Positions 1-5,619 of a stretch of DNA of 11,209 nucleotides are shown piece by piece (the stretch's first letter is position 1; each line of letters begins with the position of its first letter). The stretch is from NCBI GenBank assembly GCA_051747405.1, contig JBNJGC010000082.1, positions 1 through 11,209 on the forward strand, written 5' to 3'. The position numbers were made by a program, and so were the translations under genes. Source of the DNA: JAPHTQ01 sp051747405. GTDB lineage: Bacteria; Pseudomonadota; Gammaproteobacteria; Thiohalomonadales; Thiohalomonadaceae. The notes beneath the pieces were generated by a model that had not been told where the DNA came from, did no database searches, and saw only the letters and a program-made list of their open reading frames with translations.

Positions 1-588
1 AACTTCAAACACCCCCCTCTCTGTCGCCACGCCCTGCATCGGCACATCCCAGGGTTGGTGTGGCAACTGCTCCACCTGTTGGAAGGTGTAAGCGGTACCG
101 AGCAGGTGCGGTTTGCGCCAGTATTGGCGCTGGGCCAGGTAGGCGAGGGTGCGGTCGTAGAAGCCGCCACCCATGCCGAGTCGGTTGCCGTGGGGGTCGA
201 AGGCGACCAGTGGCATCAGGACTAGATCCAGCGCCCACACCGGGCGCATCTGGCGCCAGTTGCAATCCGGCTCCGGGATACCGAAGCGGTTGGGGCGCAG
301 TTGGCTGTCGCGCTGGTAGGGGGCGAACCAGAGGCGATTGTGGAACAGGGGGCCGAGCACCGGCAGGTAACACCGCTTGCCCATGCTTTGGGCGCGCCGG
401 ATGAGTGGGGTGAGATCCATCTCGCCGTCGTTGGGCAGGTAGAAGGCGATGTGGCGGCTGTGCAGAAACAGATGCTGGCCGCTGAGGTGGCGGGCCAGCT
501 GGTCCGCTGCGCTGCGTCGCTGTTGCGGAGTGAGCGCCCGCCGCTGTCGGCGCATCCGGCGGCGTAGTTGGTTGCGTTGCTGTTTCAC
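1..588 (-). CDS. fau: 5-formyltetrahydrofolate cyclo-ligase (partial at window edge)
   Basis: This enzyme converts 5-formyltetrahydrofolate to 5,10-methenyltetrahydrofolate using ATP, returning the stored folate to the one-carbon pool in the cytoplasm. The minus-strand frame reads 196 residues without a stop. Key family signatures are the basic N-terminus ending RRQRRALTPQQ (residues ~13-23), FYLPNDGEMD (49-58), KRCYLPVL (71-78), PLVAFD (126-131) and the glycine-rich nucleotide/folate loop GMGGGFYDR (138-146), followed by QLPHQPWDVP (174-183). The E. coli homologue ends only a few residues beyond this point, so just the last codons and the stop lie outside the window. GTG at 588 is chosen as start because the next in-frame start, ATG at 555, would remove basic residues; no strong ribosome site precedes either. 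The gene sits just downstream of 6S RNA, as ygfA/fau does in E. coli, and may share its transcript. Identity is seen directly in motifs; only the exact start is uncertain. Confidence 0.93.
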   Translation of the reverse strand, partial: MKQQRNQLRRRMRRQRRALTPQQRRSAADQLARHLSGQHLFLHSRHIAFYLPNDGEMDLTPLIRRAQSMGKRCYLPVLGPLFHNRLWFAPYQRDSQLRPNRFGIPEPDCNWRQMRPVWALDLVLMPLVAFDPHGNRLGMGGGFYDRTLAYLAQRQYWRKPHLLGTAYTFQQVEQLPHQPWDVPMQGVATERGVFEV

Positions 589-647
589 TGGGGTGCCCGC
601 GGTTTTGGGTCCACAGCCGACCGGGTCGGCTGGGCGCAGGGGAAGTA

Positions 648-841
648 GGTGGGTATCCTCCGCATGGGCCGCCGGTGCTATCGTTCTTGAACCAGTGGTT
701 CAAGTGGGAGTGGCAGCCGCCGCATCAGGCTTTCCGGAGTCCGGACGTGCACACAGCGACGGCATGCAATTTCCCTGGGTAAAGATTAGGCTCAAGAAAA
801 TACCCAGCACACAAAGCGGGCCCCGCAGGGGATACCCGAAA
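648..841 (-). ncRNA. ssrS: 6S RNA (regulator of sigma-70 RNA polymerase)
   Basis: 6S RNA folds like an open promoter and sequesters the housekeeping RNA polymerase holoenzyme in stationary phase. It is identified here by position, between zapA and fau on the same strand as in E. coli, and by structure. The 5' end GGGUAUCC (835-828) pairs perfectly with the 3' end GGAUACCC (658-651). The stem continues inward, with a few wobbles and a bulge, as CUGCGGGGCC against GGCCCAUGCGG. The hallmark self-complementary CUUGAACCACUGGUUCAAG lies at 704-686; E. coli has CUUGAACCAAGGGUUCAAG at the same place. The 5' side of the central bubble carries CUUGAGCCUAAU, resembling the E. coli CCUGAGCCGAU that templates product RNA. 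The estimated length of ~194 bases is close to the E. coli 184. Both ends are inferred from the stem and could be off by several bases. Confidence 0.9.
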
Positions 842-845
842 CCAC

Positions 846-851
846 AGTGTA
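846..851 (-). promoter_or_regulatory. likely -10 box for 6S RNA
   Basis: TACACT on the minus strand lies 5-10 bases before the inferred 5' end of 6S RNA (~839-842), as expected of a sigma-70 -10 element. It falls in the gap after the zapA stop at 899. No convincing -35 is seen at 16-18 bases; only T-rich TTTTCG is present. 6S RNA could also be processed from a longer zapA transcript. Confidence 0.45.
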
Positions 852-898
852 CATGCTTTGGGCCGCCACGAAAAACCGTTGTGGGGCGGGGCGCCGGA

Positions 899-1216
899 TT
901 AGAGGGAGAGTTGGCGATCCTCGCCCTCCAGGGCGGTGTCGAGTTTTTCACCCAGCAGGCGCAGGCGCAGCTCTACATCGTGCAGGTCGCCCTCTTCGCC
1001 GTGCTGCTGTTGCAGTAGCTCGTAGATGAGGTTGAGAGCGGCCATGACCACGATGCGCTCGTTGCCGACGATCTTGCCGCGTCCGCGGATCTCGCGCATC
1101 TTTCTGTCGAGCAGGCGTGCCGATTCCAGCAACCCGTCGCGCTCCTCGGGCGGGCAGGCGACGGTGTACTCCTTGTCCAGCAGACGGATCTGCTCCTGTT
1201 TGACCTCGCCGCTCAT
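899..1216 (-). CDS. zapA: cell division protein ZapA
   Basis: ZapA is a small cytoplasmic protein that binds FtsZ and bundles its filaments at midcell. The 105-residue product has the family length and layout: an N-terminal globular part (KQEQIRLLDKEYTVACPPEERDGLLESARLLDRKMREIR, roughly residues 6-44), then the GNERIVVMAALNLIYELL stretch (51-68), then a charged C-terminal coiled coil used for dimer and tetramer formation. ATG at 1216 is supported by an AGGAG ribosome site (1221-1225) that overlaps the stop codon of the preceding small gene, so the two are probably translationally coupled. 6S RNA and fau follow downstream on the same strand, as in E. coli. Nothing is unusual in the sequence. 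Confidence 0.95.
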   Translation of the reverse strand: MSGEVKQEQIRLLDKEYTVACPPEERDGLLESARLLDRKMREIRGRGKIVGNERIVVMAALNLIYELLQQQHGEEGDLHDVELRLRLLGEKLDTALEGEDRQLSL

Positions 1217-1217
1217 G

Positions 1218-1424
1218 TCACTCCTGCTCCATCGATTTGAGGCGTGAAATCATCGCTTCGACGCGGGTGCGCGCCAGCTCGTTCTTTTCGATCAGGCGGG
1301 CCCGCTCATTGAGCATGGCAGTCTGGCTCTCGCGCAGTGAGCGGTTTTCGTGGCTCAGCGCACTCATCCGCTGGAGGAGTTCATCCACGCGGCGCTCCAG
1401 ATGCTTGATGACCATTTCGTCCAT
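1218..1424 (-). CDS. small coiled-coil protein, TIGR02449 / ZapB-like
   Basis: This 68-residue protein looks almost entirely like a coiled coil: MDEMVIKHLERRVDELLQRM followed by heptad-like leucines and many charged residues (SHENRSLRESQ, RARLIEKNELARTRVEAMISRLKSMEQE). It has no signal peptide or membrane segment. Size, composition and its position one base upstream of zapA match the conserved gammaproteobacterial family TIGR02449, often described as ZapB-like. From that I infer a cytoplasmic role in Z-ring assembly alongside ZapA, but nothing in the sequence proves it. Start ATG at 1424 has no strong ribosome site; a second in-frame ATG at 1415 is preceded by GGACGA and is a possible alternative start. 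A strong promoter lies upstream at 1541-1569. Confidence 0.82.
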   Translation of the reverse strand: MDEMVIKHLERRVDELLQRMSALSHENRSLRESQTAMLNERARLIEKNELARTRVEAMISRLKSMEQE

Positions 1425-1540
1425 TGTCGTGCCGATTTCTCTGTTGGGCCGGAAGCCTGCCGGAGTTGTTGCCTGCCCCGCCTTGTTCCCAACGGGACAG
1501 AAGCCGGGAGACTCTGGCTGCCAGCTTGATTTGAGCGACC

Positions 1541-1569
1541 ACTATAGAGCGGAGGTGAATACCGGTCAA
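1541..1569 (-). promoter_or_regulatory. sigma-70 promoter for the zapB-like–zapA group
   Basis: On the minus strand TTGACC (1569-1564) is followed by exactly 17 bases and TATAGT (1546-1541). Each box matches consensus at 5 of 6 positions. Transcription would start near 1534, about 110 bases before the first gene of the minus-strand group. Confidence 0.7.
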
Positions 1570-1579
1570 CGCTCCGCGC

Positions 1580-1608
1580 TTGGGCAGTCGGCACGCGAGT
1601 GCTAGGAT
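1580..1608 (+). promoter_or_regulatory. sigma-70 promoter for ygfB, with extended -10
   Basis: TTGGGC (1580-1585) is followed by exactly 17 bases and TAGGAT (1603-1608), and the -10 is preceded by TGC (1600-1602), an extended -10 motif. The predicted start near 1615 gives a leader of about 48 bases before ygfB. It lies back to back with the minus-strand promoter, only 10 bases separating the two -35 boxes (1569 and 1580). Confidence 0.65.
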
Positions 1609-1662
1609 GCGGGTTTGGTCGCAGTTGCGGCTGCGCGAACGAATGATGGGACTGAAGGTGTA

Positions 1663-2235
1663 ATGAAGCAGGCAAACGAGGTGATCGACAAGCTGAATGC
1701 CGCCCTGGGCCAGGTGGATACCGAGATGGAGGCGGTGGAGTGCCATGGCACCCTGACCGGGCTGTTCTGCGCCAAGGGTGAGCTCAAGCCGCAGGAGTGG
1801 GTGGAGTATATCGGTAAGGGGCTGGATGCGGCCAACCTGCTGCAGCGTGAGGCGCTGGCGGCATTTAAGATGCTGTTCGAGGTGACCCGCGAGCAGCTCA
1901 ATGACAGTGTGCTCGATTTTCACCCCCTGCTGCCCGAGGATGAGGCGGATGTGGAGGAGCGCATCGAGGCGCTGGGGCAGTGGTGTCAGGGGTTCCTGTT
2001 GGGCTTCAGCGCCGGCGGGGTGGAGAATCTGGACAAACTGCCGGGGGATAGTGGTGAGATCCTGCGCGATATGGTGGAGATCGCCCGTGCCGGCAGCTTT
2101 GAGCTGGAGGGGGGCGAGGAGGATGAAGAGTCGTTTCAGCAGCTGCTGGAGTATGTGCGGACCGGCGTGCTGCTGTTAAACGAAGAGCTCCACCCGACCA
2201 AGGCGCCGCCGCGTGAGGGTGTGACCCTGCATTAG
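1663..2235 (+). CDS. ygfB: YgfB/YecA family protein (UPF0149)
   Basis: This acidic 190-residue protein matches E. coli YgfB (192 residues) in length and pattern: an N-terminal helical region with AVECHGTLTGLFCAKG (residues ~23-38, compare AEMHGLISGMICGG), a central LGQWCQGFLLGFSAGG (104-119, compare LAGWVNHFLLGLG), GEILRDMVEIARAG, a run of acidic residues (GGEEDEE), EYVRTGVLLLNEEL and the typical C-terminal TLH. It is cytoplasmic, with no catalytic motif visible. In Pseudomonas aeruginosa YgfB is reported to dampen AlpA-dependent expression; its role here is unknown. Start ATG at 1663 is chosen over an upstream TTG at 1615 because it matches the family length, has AAGG at 1655-1658, and the upstream TTG coincides with the predicted transcription start. 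It precedes pepP, ubiH and ubiI as in E. coli. Confidence 0.92.
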   Translation: MKQANEVIDKLNAALGQVDTEMEAVECHGTLTGLFCAKGELKPQEWVEYIGKGLDAANLLQREALAAFKMLFEVTREQLNDSVLDFHPLLPEDEADVEERIEALGQWCQGFLLGFSAGGVENLDKLPGDSGEILRDMVEIARAGSFELEGGEEDEESFQQLLEYVRTGVLLLNEELHPTKAPPREGVTLH

Positions 2236-2376
2236 TGGTGCTACAGAGCTCACTGTGTATCCTGGCTCTCTGCTTCCTGTGCAGAGTAATCTCATCCTTG
2301 TCCGCGGCGGGTGTGACGTGGGTATGCGCTCACCCCGGCTCCCCGTGGCGGCTGGGACAAATGCAGCGCAATAATC

Positions 2377-2385
2377 TGGCATAAT
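2377..2385 (+). promoter_or_regulatory. possible extended -10 promoter directly before pepP
   Basis: TGGCATAAT resembles an extended -10 element (TGn plus CATAAT). Transcription would begin about 6-7 bases later, at or next to the pepP ATG (2392). No good -35 is visible at 17 bases. The rest of the 156-base gap after ygfB shows only a weak hairpin at 2268-2286 and no gene. Confidence 0.35.
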
Positions 2386-2391
2386 CGAACG

Positions 2392-3702
2392 ATGAACAAG
2401 ACCGAATTTGCACGACGCCGCAAACGCCTGATGCAGGCGATGGGGCGTGAGAGTATCGCTATCCTCCCCGCCGCGCCGGTACGCCCGCGCAACCGCGATG
2501 TGGAGTACCCCTACCGCCCGGACAGCGACTTTTTCTACGTGACCGGTTTCCCGGAGCAGGAGGCGGTGGCGGTGCTGGTGCCGGGGCGCGAGCACGGCGA
2601 GTACATCCTCTTCTGCCGAGAGAACGATCCGCAAATGGAGACCTGGAATGGTCGCCGTGCCGGGCTTGAGGGGGCGATGGAGCGCTACGGTGCCGATGAC
2701 GCTTTCCCCATCACCGATATCGACGAGATCCTGCCCGGTCTGCTGGAGAACCGCGAGCGGGTCTTCTACGCCATGGGCTGCAATCCGGACCTGGACCGCC
2801 AGGTGATGGAGTGGATCAACCTGCTGCGCAAAAAGTCCCGCGCCGGGGTACACACCCCGGGTGAGTTCGTGGCGCTGGACCACCTGCTGCACGACATGCG
2901 CCTCTACAAAAGCGCCGCCGAGGCCAAGACCATGCGCAAGGCGGCGCAGATCGCCGCCAAGGCGCACAAGCGCGCCATGCGCCGCTGCAAGCCCGGTATG
3001 GCCGAGTATCAGCTGGAGGCGGAGATCCAGCACGAATGCATGTACCACGGCGCCCGTTTTCAGGCCTACCCTCCCATCGTCGGCGGTGGCGCCAACGGCT
3101 GTATCCTCCACTACACCGAAAATGAGGCCGCGCTCAAGGAGGGCGAGCTGGTGTTGATCGATGCCGGCTGCGAGTATGGCTATTACGCCTCCGATATCAC
3201 CCGCACCTTTCCGGTGAACGGGCGCTTTAGTAAGGCCCAGCGTGAGCTCTATGAGGTGGTGCTGGAGGCCAACTACGCCGCCATCGAACAGGTCAAGCCC
3301 GATAACCACTGGAACATGCCCCACGAAGCGGCACTCAAGGTGCTCACCCGTGGCCTGGTTAAACTCGGCCTGCTCAAGGGGCGCATCGATACCCTGATCA
3401 AGAAAGAGGCCTACCGCCAGTTCTTCATGCACCGCACCGGCCACTGGCTGGGGATGGATGTGCACGATGTGGGCGACTACAAGGTGGGGGATCAGTGGCG
3501 CGTACTGGAGCCGGGGATGGTGCTGACCATCGAGCCGGGTCTCTATGTCACCCCTGCCAAAGGGATCGCCAAAAAGTGGTGGAACACCGGTATCCGCATC
3601 GAGGACGATGTCCTGGTGACCAAGGAGGGTTGTGAGGTGTTGAGTAAGGGCGTGCCCAAGGAGCCGGACGAGATCGAGGTGTTGATGGCAGGCAGTAAAT
3701 GA
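2392..3702 (+). CDS. pepP: Xaa-Pro aminopeptidase (aminopeptidase P)
   Basis: PepP removes the N-terminal residue from peptides whose second residue is proline, using two Mn ions in a pita-bread fold (family M24B). At 436 residues it is close to E. coli PepP (441). The N-terminal creatinase-like domain contains EYPYRPDSDFFYVTGFPEQEAVAVL (residues 38-62). The C-terminal catalytic domain follows LHDMRLYKSAAEAKTMRKA. Visible metal ligands are Asp257 and Asp268 (LIDAGCEYGYYASDITRTFPVNG), His351 (RTGHWLGMDVHDVG), Glu381 (TIEPGLY) and Glu404 (RIEDD); His358 is also conserved. All expected residues are intact. The start fits the E. coli alignment (MNKTEFARRRKRL versus SRQEFQRRRQAL), but no Shine-Dalgarno sequence precedes it. 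Its position between ygfB and ubiH is the conserved gammaproteobacterial order; the metabolic reason for that link is not evident. Confidence 0.96.
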   Translation: MNKTEFARRRKRLMQAMGRESIAILPAAPVRPRNRDVEYPYRPDSDFFYVTGFPEQEAVAVLVPGREHGEYILFCRENDPQMETWNGRRAGLEGAMERYGADDAFPITDIDEILPGLLENRERVFYAMGCNPDLDRQVMEWINLLRKKSRAGVHTPGEFVALDHLLHDMRLYKSAAEAKTMRKAAQIAAKAHKRAMRRCKPGMAEYQLEAEIQHECMYHGARFQAYPPIVGGGANGCILHYTENEAALKEGELVLIDAGCEYGYYASDITRTFPVNGRFSKAQRELYEVVLEANYAAIEQVKPDNHWNMPHEAALKVLTRGLVKLGLLKGRIDTLIKKEAYRQFFMHRTGHWLGMDVHDVGDYKVGDQWRVLEPGMVLTIEPGLYVTPAKGIAKKWWNTGIRIEDDVLVTKEGCEVLSKGVPKEPDEIEVLMAGSK

Positions 3703-3727
3703 AGTCTGCGGTGGTTAGTTCGGGATA

Positions 3728-3897
3728 TCACCGCAAAGGCGCAAAGGTCGCAAAGTGCTTGATATGCTGCTGCCATGCCGGATTAATGCACAATTACAAT
3801 GTAACCCCGGCCTACCCCGAAGAATTTATTTGTTACCGTGTTCATCTGTATGCATGAGTGAACCGCCTGCTTTGCGCACTTTGCGCCTTTGCGGTGA
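3728..3897. repeat. inverted-repeat element 1, CGCAAAGG type, upstream of ubiH
   Basis: The left end TCACCGCAAAGGCGCAAAG (3728-3746) is the perfect 19-base reverse complement of the right end (3879-3897); further degenerate CGCAAAG units follow inside each arm. The ~130-base interior is AT-rich compared with its surroundings and has no open frame. It includes CCGTGTTCATCTGT (3836-3849), which belongs to a motif often found beside such repeats. I recognise the arm sequence from memory as an intergenic repeat spread through many proteobacterial genomes; no database was consulted. It encodes nothing and is MITE-like in shape. The right end lies 22 bases before the first copy of the ubiH start codon, so it may affect ubiH expression. 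Confidence 0.85.
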
Positions 3898-3972
3898 ATA
3901 ATACTGACAAGGGAGTAACATGGATTACGACATCCTGATCATCGGCGGCGGTATGGTGGGGGCGGGCCTGGC
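3874..3972 (+). other. redundant copy of the ubiH start region (contig end)
   Basis: These 99 bases are identical to 4073-4171. They contain part of the repeat arm, the AAGGGAG ribosome site (3909-3915), ATG at 3920 and the first codons of ubiH (MDYDILIIGGGMVGAGLA), then stop abruptly at the run of N. This is best read as the overlapping end of the left contig rather than a broken gene copy. The duplicate is out of frame with the real gene by one base (199-base offset). Confidence 0.9.
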
Positions 3973-4072
3973 NNNNNNNNNNNNNNNNNNNNNNNNNNNN
4001 NNNNNNNNNNNNNNNNNNNNNNNNNNNNNNNNNNNNNNNNNNNNNNNNNNNNNNNNNNNNNNNNNNNNNNNN
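3973..4072. other. assembly gap of 100 N
   Basis: Exactly 100 consecutive N separate two identical 99-base sequences. A round 100 is a common scaffolding placeholder of unknown length. Any reading across it, including minus-strand open frames spanning the N, is meaningless. No real sequence is probably missing, because the flanking contig ends overlap. Confidence 0.97.
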
Positions 4073-4107
4073 GCGCACTTTGCGCCTTTGCGGTGAATAA
4101 TACTGAC

Positions 4108-4114
4108 AAGGGAG
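4108..4114 (+). promoter_or_regulatory. ubiH ribosome binding site
   Basis: AAGGGAG lies four bases before the ATG at 4119 and fixes the start. The same site also appears at 3909-3915 in the duplicated contig end. Confidence 0.75.
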
Positions 4115-4118
4115 TAAC

Positions 4119-5387
4119 ATGGATTACGACATCCTGATCATCGGCGGCGGTATGGTGGGGGCGGGCCTGGCACAGTCCCTGCGTGGCAGCGGGCTGCGCA
4201 TCGGCCTGGTCGAGGCGGTGCCGCTCTACGATGAGAACCAGCCCAGCTTCGACGCCCGCGCCATCGCCCTCTCCTGGGGCTCGCGCCGTATCTTCGAAGG
4301 GATGGGTGTCTGGTCTGCCATGGAAGCCCAGACGGTCACCCCCATCCGCACCATCAAGGTCTCCGACCGTGGCCACTTCGGCGCCACCCGTATGCGTGCC
4401 GCCGAGGAGGGGGTGGAGGCCCTTGGCTACGTCGCCGAGGCGGCGGTGATCGGTCGCGTACTGGCCGGCGAGCTGGCCGAGTTGCCGGAGGTGGAGCTGT
4501 TCTGCCCCGCCACTCTGGAGGATATCCATATTGGTGCCGACTCGGCAGAGGTTGTCATCGACTGTGGTGGTGAGGCGAAGACCCTCAGCGCCCGTCTGGT
4601 GGTGGCGGCGGACGGTGGTCGTTCCACCGTGCGCGAGCGGTTGGGGGCGAAGACCTTCCGCCTCGGCTACGGCCAGAGCGCGGTGATCGCCAGCGTTGAG
4701 ACTGAGCAGCCACACGGTAACGTCGCCTTCGAGCGCTTTACCGATACCGGCCCGCTGGCGCTGCTGCCCAATACCGCCCCGGAGTGGATGGCGGGTAGCG
4801 AACAGGGCGAGCGGCGCTGGTCGATGGTCTGGACCGCCCGCGACAGCGAGGTCGACGAGCTGCTGGCGCTGGATGATGAGACCTTCCTCGCGCGGCTGCA
4901 GACGCGCCTGGGTCGCCGCGCCGGTCGTCTGCTTTCGGTCTCGCCCCGTTCGGCCTATCCGCTGGGGCTGCAGTATGTGCGCGACCATGTGCGACCGCGC
5001 CTCGCCTTCATCGGCAACGCCGCCCACCTGATCCACCCCGTCGGCGGTCAGGGCCTTAATCTGGGTTTGCGCGACGTGGCCGTGCTGGCCGAAGTGCTGG
5101 TGGAGGCGGCGCGTAACGGGCAAGACCCGGGGGCGCTGGAGACACTCAAGGGGTATGCCGATTGGCGCCGCGCCGACTATCTGCGGGTATTCGGTTTTAC
5201 CGACAGTCTGGTACGGCTCTTTTCCAACGAGTTCCGTCCGCTGGTGGCGCTGCGCGGCGCCGGTATGGTGGCGATGGACCTGCTGCCGCCGCTGCGCCGG
5301 CTCTTTACCCGCCAGGCGATGGGCGTCAGCGGTCGCCAGCCGCGCCTGGCGCGGGGGTTGTCGCTGGCTCATGTGGGTCGGGAATAA
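4119..5387 (+). CDS. ubiH: 2-octaprenyl-6-methoxyphenol hydroxylase UbiH
   Basis: UbiH is an FAD-dependent monooxygenase of aerobic ubiquinone synthesis, hydroxylating position C1 of the ring (C4 in older numbering) in the soluble/membrane-associated Ubi complex. The 422-residue product begins with the FAD-binding beta-alpha-beta fold MDYDILIIGGGMVGAGLA (GGGMVG at 9-14). It continues with SFDARAIALSWGSRRIFEGMGVW (43-65), the UbiH-like VSDRGHFGA (81-89), the DG motif AADGGRSTVRE (163-173), AFERFTDTGPLALLPN (203-218) and the second FAD site GNAAHLIHPVGGQGLNLGLRD (299-319). VSDRGH and SFDARAIAL favour UbiH over UbiF or UbiI. It is about 30 residues longer than the E. coli protein (392); extra residues lie partly around 219-231 and at the C-terminus. 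It is followed by repeat element 2 and a ubiI-like gene, the usual pairing. The first 53 bases also occur before the N gap. Confidence 0.95.
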   Translation: MDYDILIIGGGMVGAGLAQSLRGSGLRIGLVEAVPLYDENQPSFDARAIALSWGSRRIFEGMGVWSAMEAQTVTPIRTIKVSDRGHFGATRMRAAEEGVEALGYVAEAAVIGRVLAGELAELPEVELFCPATLEDIHIGADSAEVVIDCGGEAKTLSARLVVAADGGRSTVRERLGAKTFRLGYGQSAVIASVETEQPHGNVAFERFTDTGPLALLPNTAPEWMAGSEQGERRWSMVWTARDSEVDELLALDDETFLARLQTRLGRRAGRLLSVSPRSAYPLGLQYVRDHVRPRLAFIGNAAHLIHPVGGQGLNLGLRDVAVLAEVLVEAARNGQDPGALETLKGYADWRRADYLRVFGFTDSLVRLFSNEFRPLVALRGAGMVAMDLLPPLRRLFTRQAMGVSGRQPRLARGLSLAHVGRE

Positions 5388-5394
5388 AAGCATC

Positions 5395-5570
5395 AACGCA
5401 AAGGCGCAAAGGACGCAAAGTTTTCATGTGAACACGGTATAAACGCAAGGTGTGACTTACGTACTTTTTAGGGAATGTCTCCGCCCATTGCGGCGGCCAT
5501 AGGTCGTGCTATAGGAAGAGAGGCCGACGTAAATTCCTTTGCGTTCTCCGCGTCTTTGCGCCTTTGCGTT
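5395..5570. repeat. inverted-repeat element 2, CGCAAAGG type, between ubiH and ubiI
   Basis: The left arm AACGCAAAGGCGCAAAG (5395-5411), continuing as GACGCAAAG to 5420, is matched by its perfect 17-base reverse complement at 5554-5570, with further degenerate units back to 5537. The element is 176 bases long, close to the 170 of element 1, but the interior differs except for a shared TGAACACGGTA segment (5429-5439 here; reverse complement of 3835-3845 in element 1). No gene lies inside; a short T-rich tract follows at 5577-5590. It occupies most of the 232 bases separating ubiH from ubiI. Confidence 0.85.
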
Positions 5571-5619
5571 AAGGTCTTTTGTTTTTTTTGGGTACTTGGC
5601 AATGAAGGGGCAGTAACCC

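Noticed and set aside
5..703. Minus-strand frame of 232 codons in a different phase over fau and the 6S RNA end
   Set aside because: It is rich in Pro/Arg/Ala without motifs. The fau frame in the same region carries clear family motifs and explains the DNA.
2268..2286. Hairpin after ygfB (CTCTGC, 7-base loop, GCAGAG) as a terminator
   Set aside because: The stem has only six pairs and no T run follows, so it cannot be called a Rho-independent terminator.
2176..3465. Long minus-strand open frame (429 codons) opposite pepP
   Set aside because: It mirrors the strongly supported pepP frame. The translation is low in recognisable motifs and arises from GC-rich codon use on the other strand.
3707..3735. 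TGCGGTG/CACCGCA inverted pair just after the pepP stop as a terminator
   Set aside because: The right half is the repeat arm of element 1, the loop is 15 bases, and there is no T run. It is probably a by-product of the repeat.
3724..3758. Short CGCAAAG units in tandem as a possible CRISPR or phage-type array
   Set aside because: Units are 8-9 bases with no spacers and no cas genes nearby. They are arms of an inverted repeat.
3920..3972. Truncated second copy of ubiH
   Set aside because: It is identical to the true gene start over the whole contig end and lies next to exactly 100 N, so an assembly artefact is far more likely than a pseudogene.
3939..5396. Minus-strand open frame of 485 codons opposite ubiH, reading through the N gap
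   Set aside because: It crosses 100 undetermined bases and the duplicated contig end, and is antisense to an intact ubiH.
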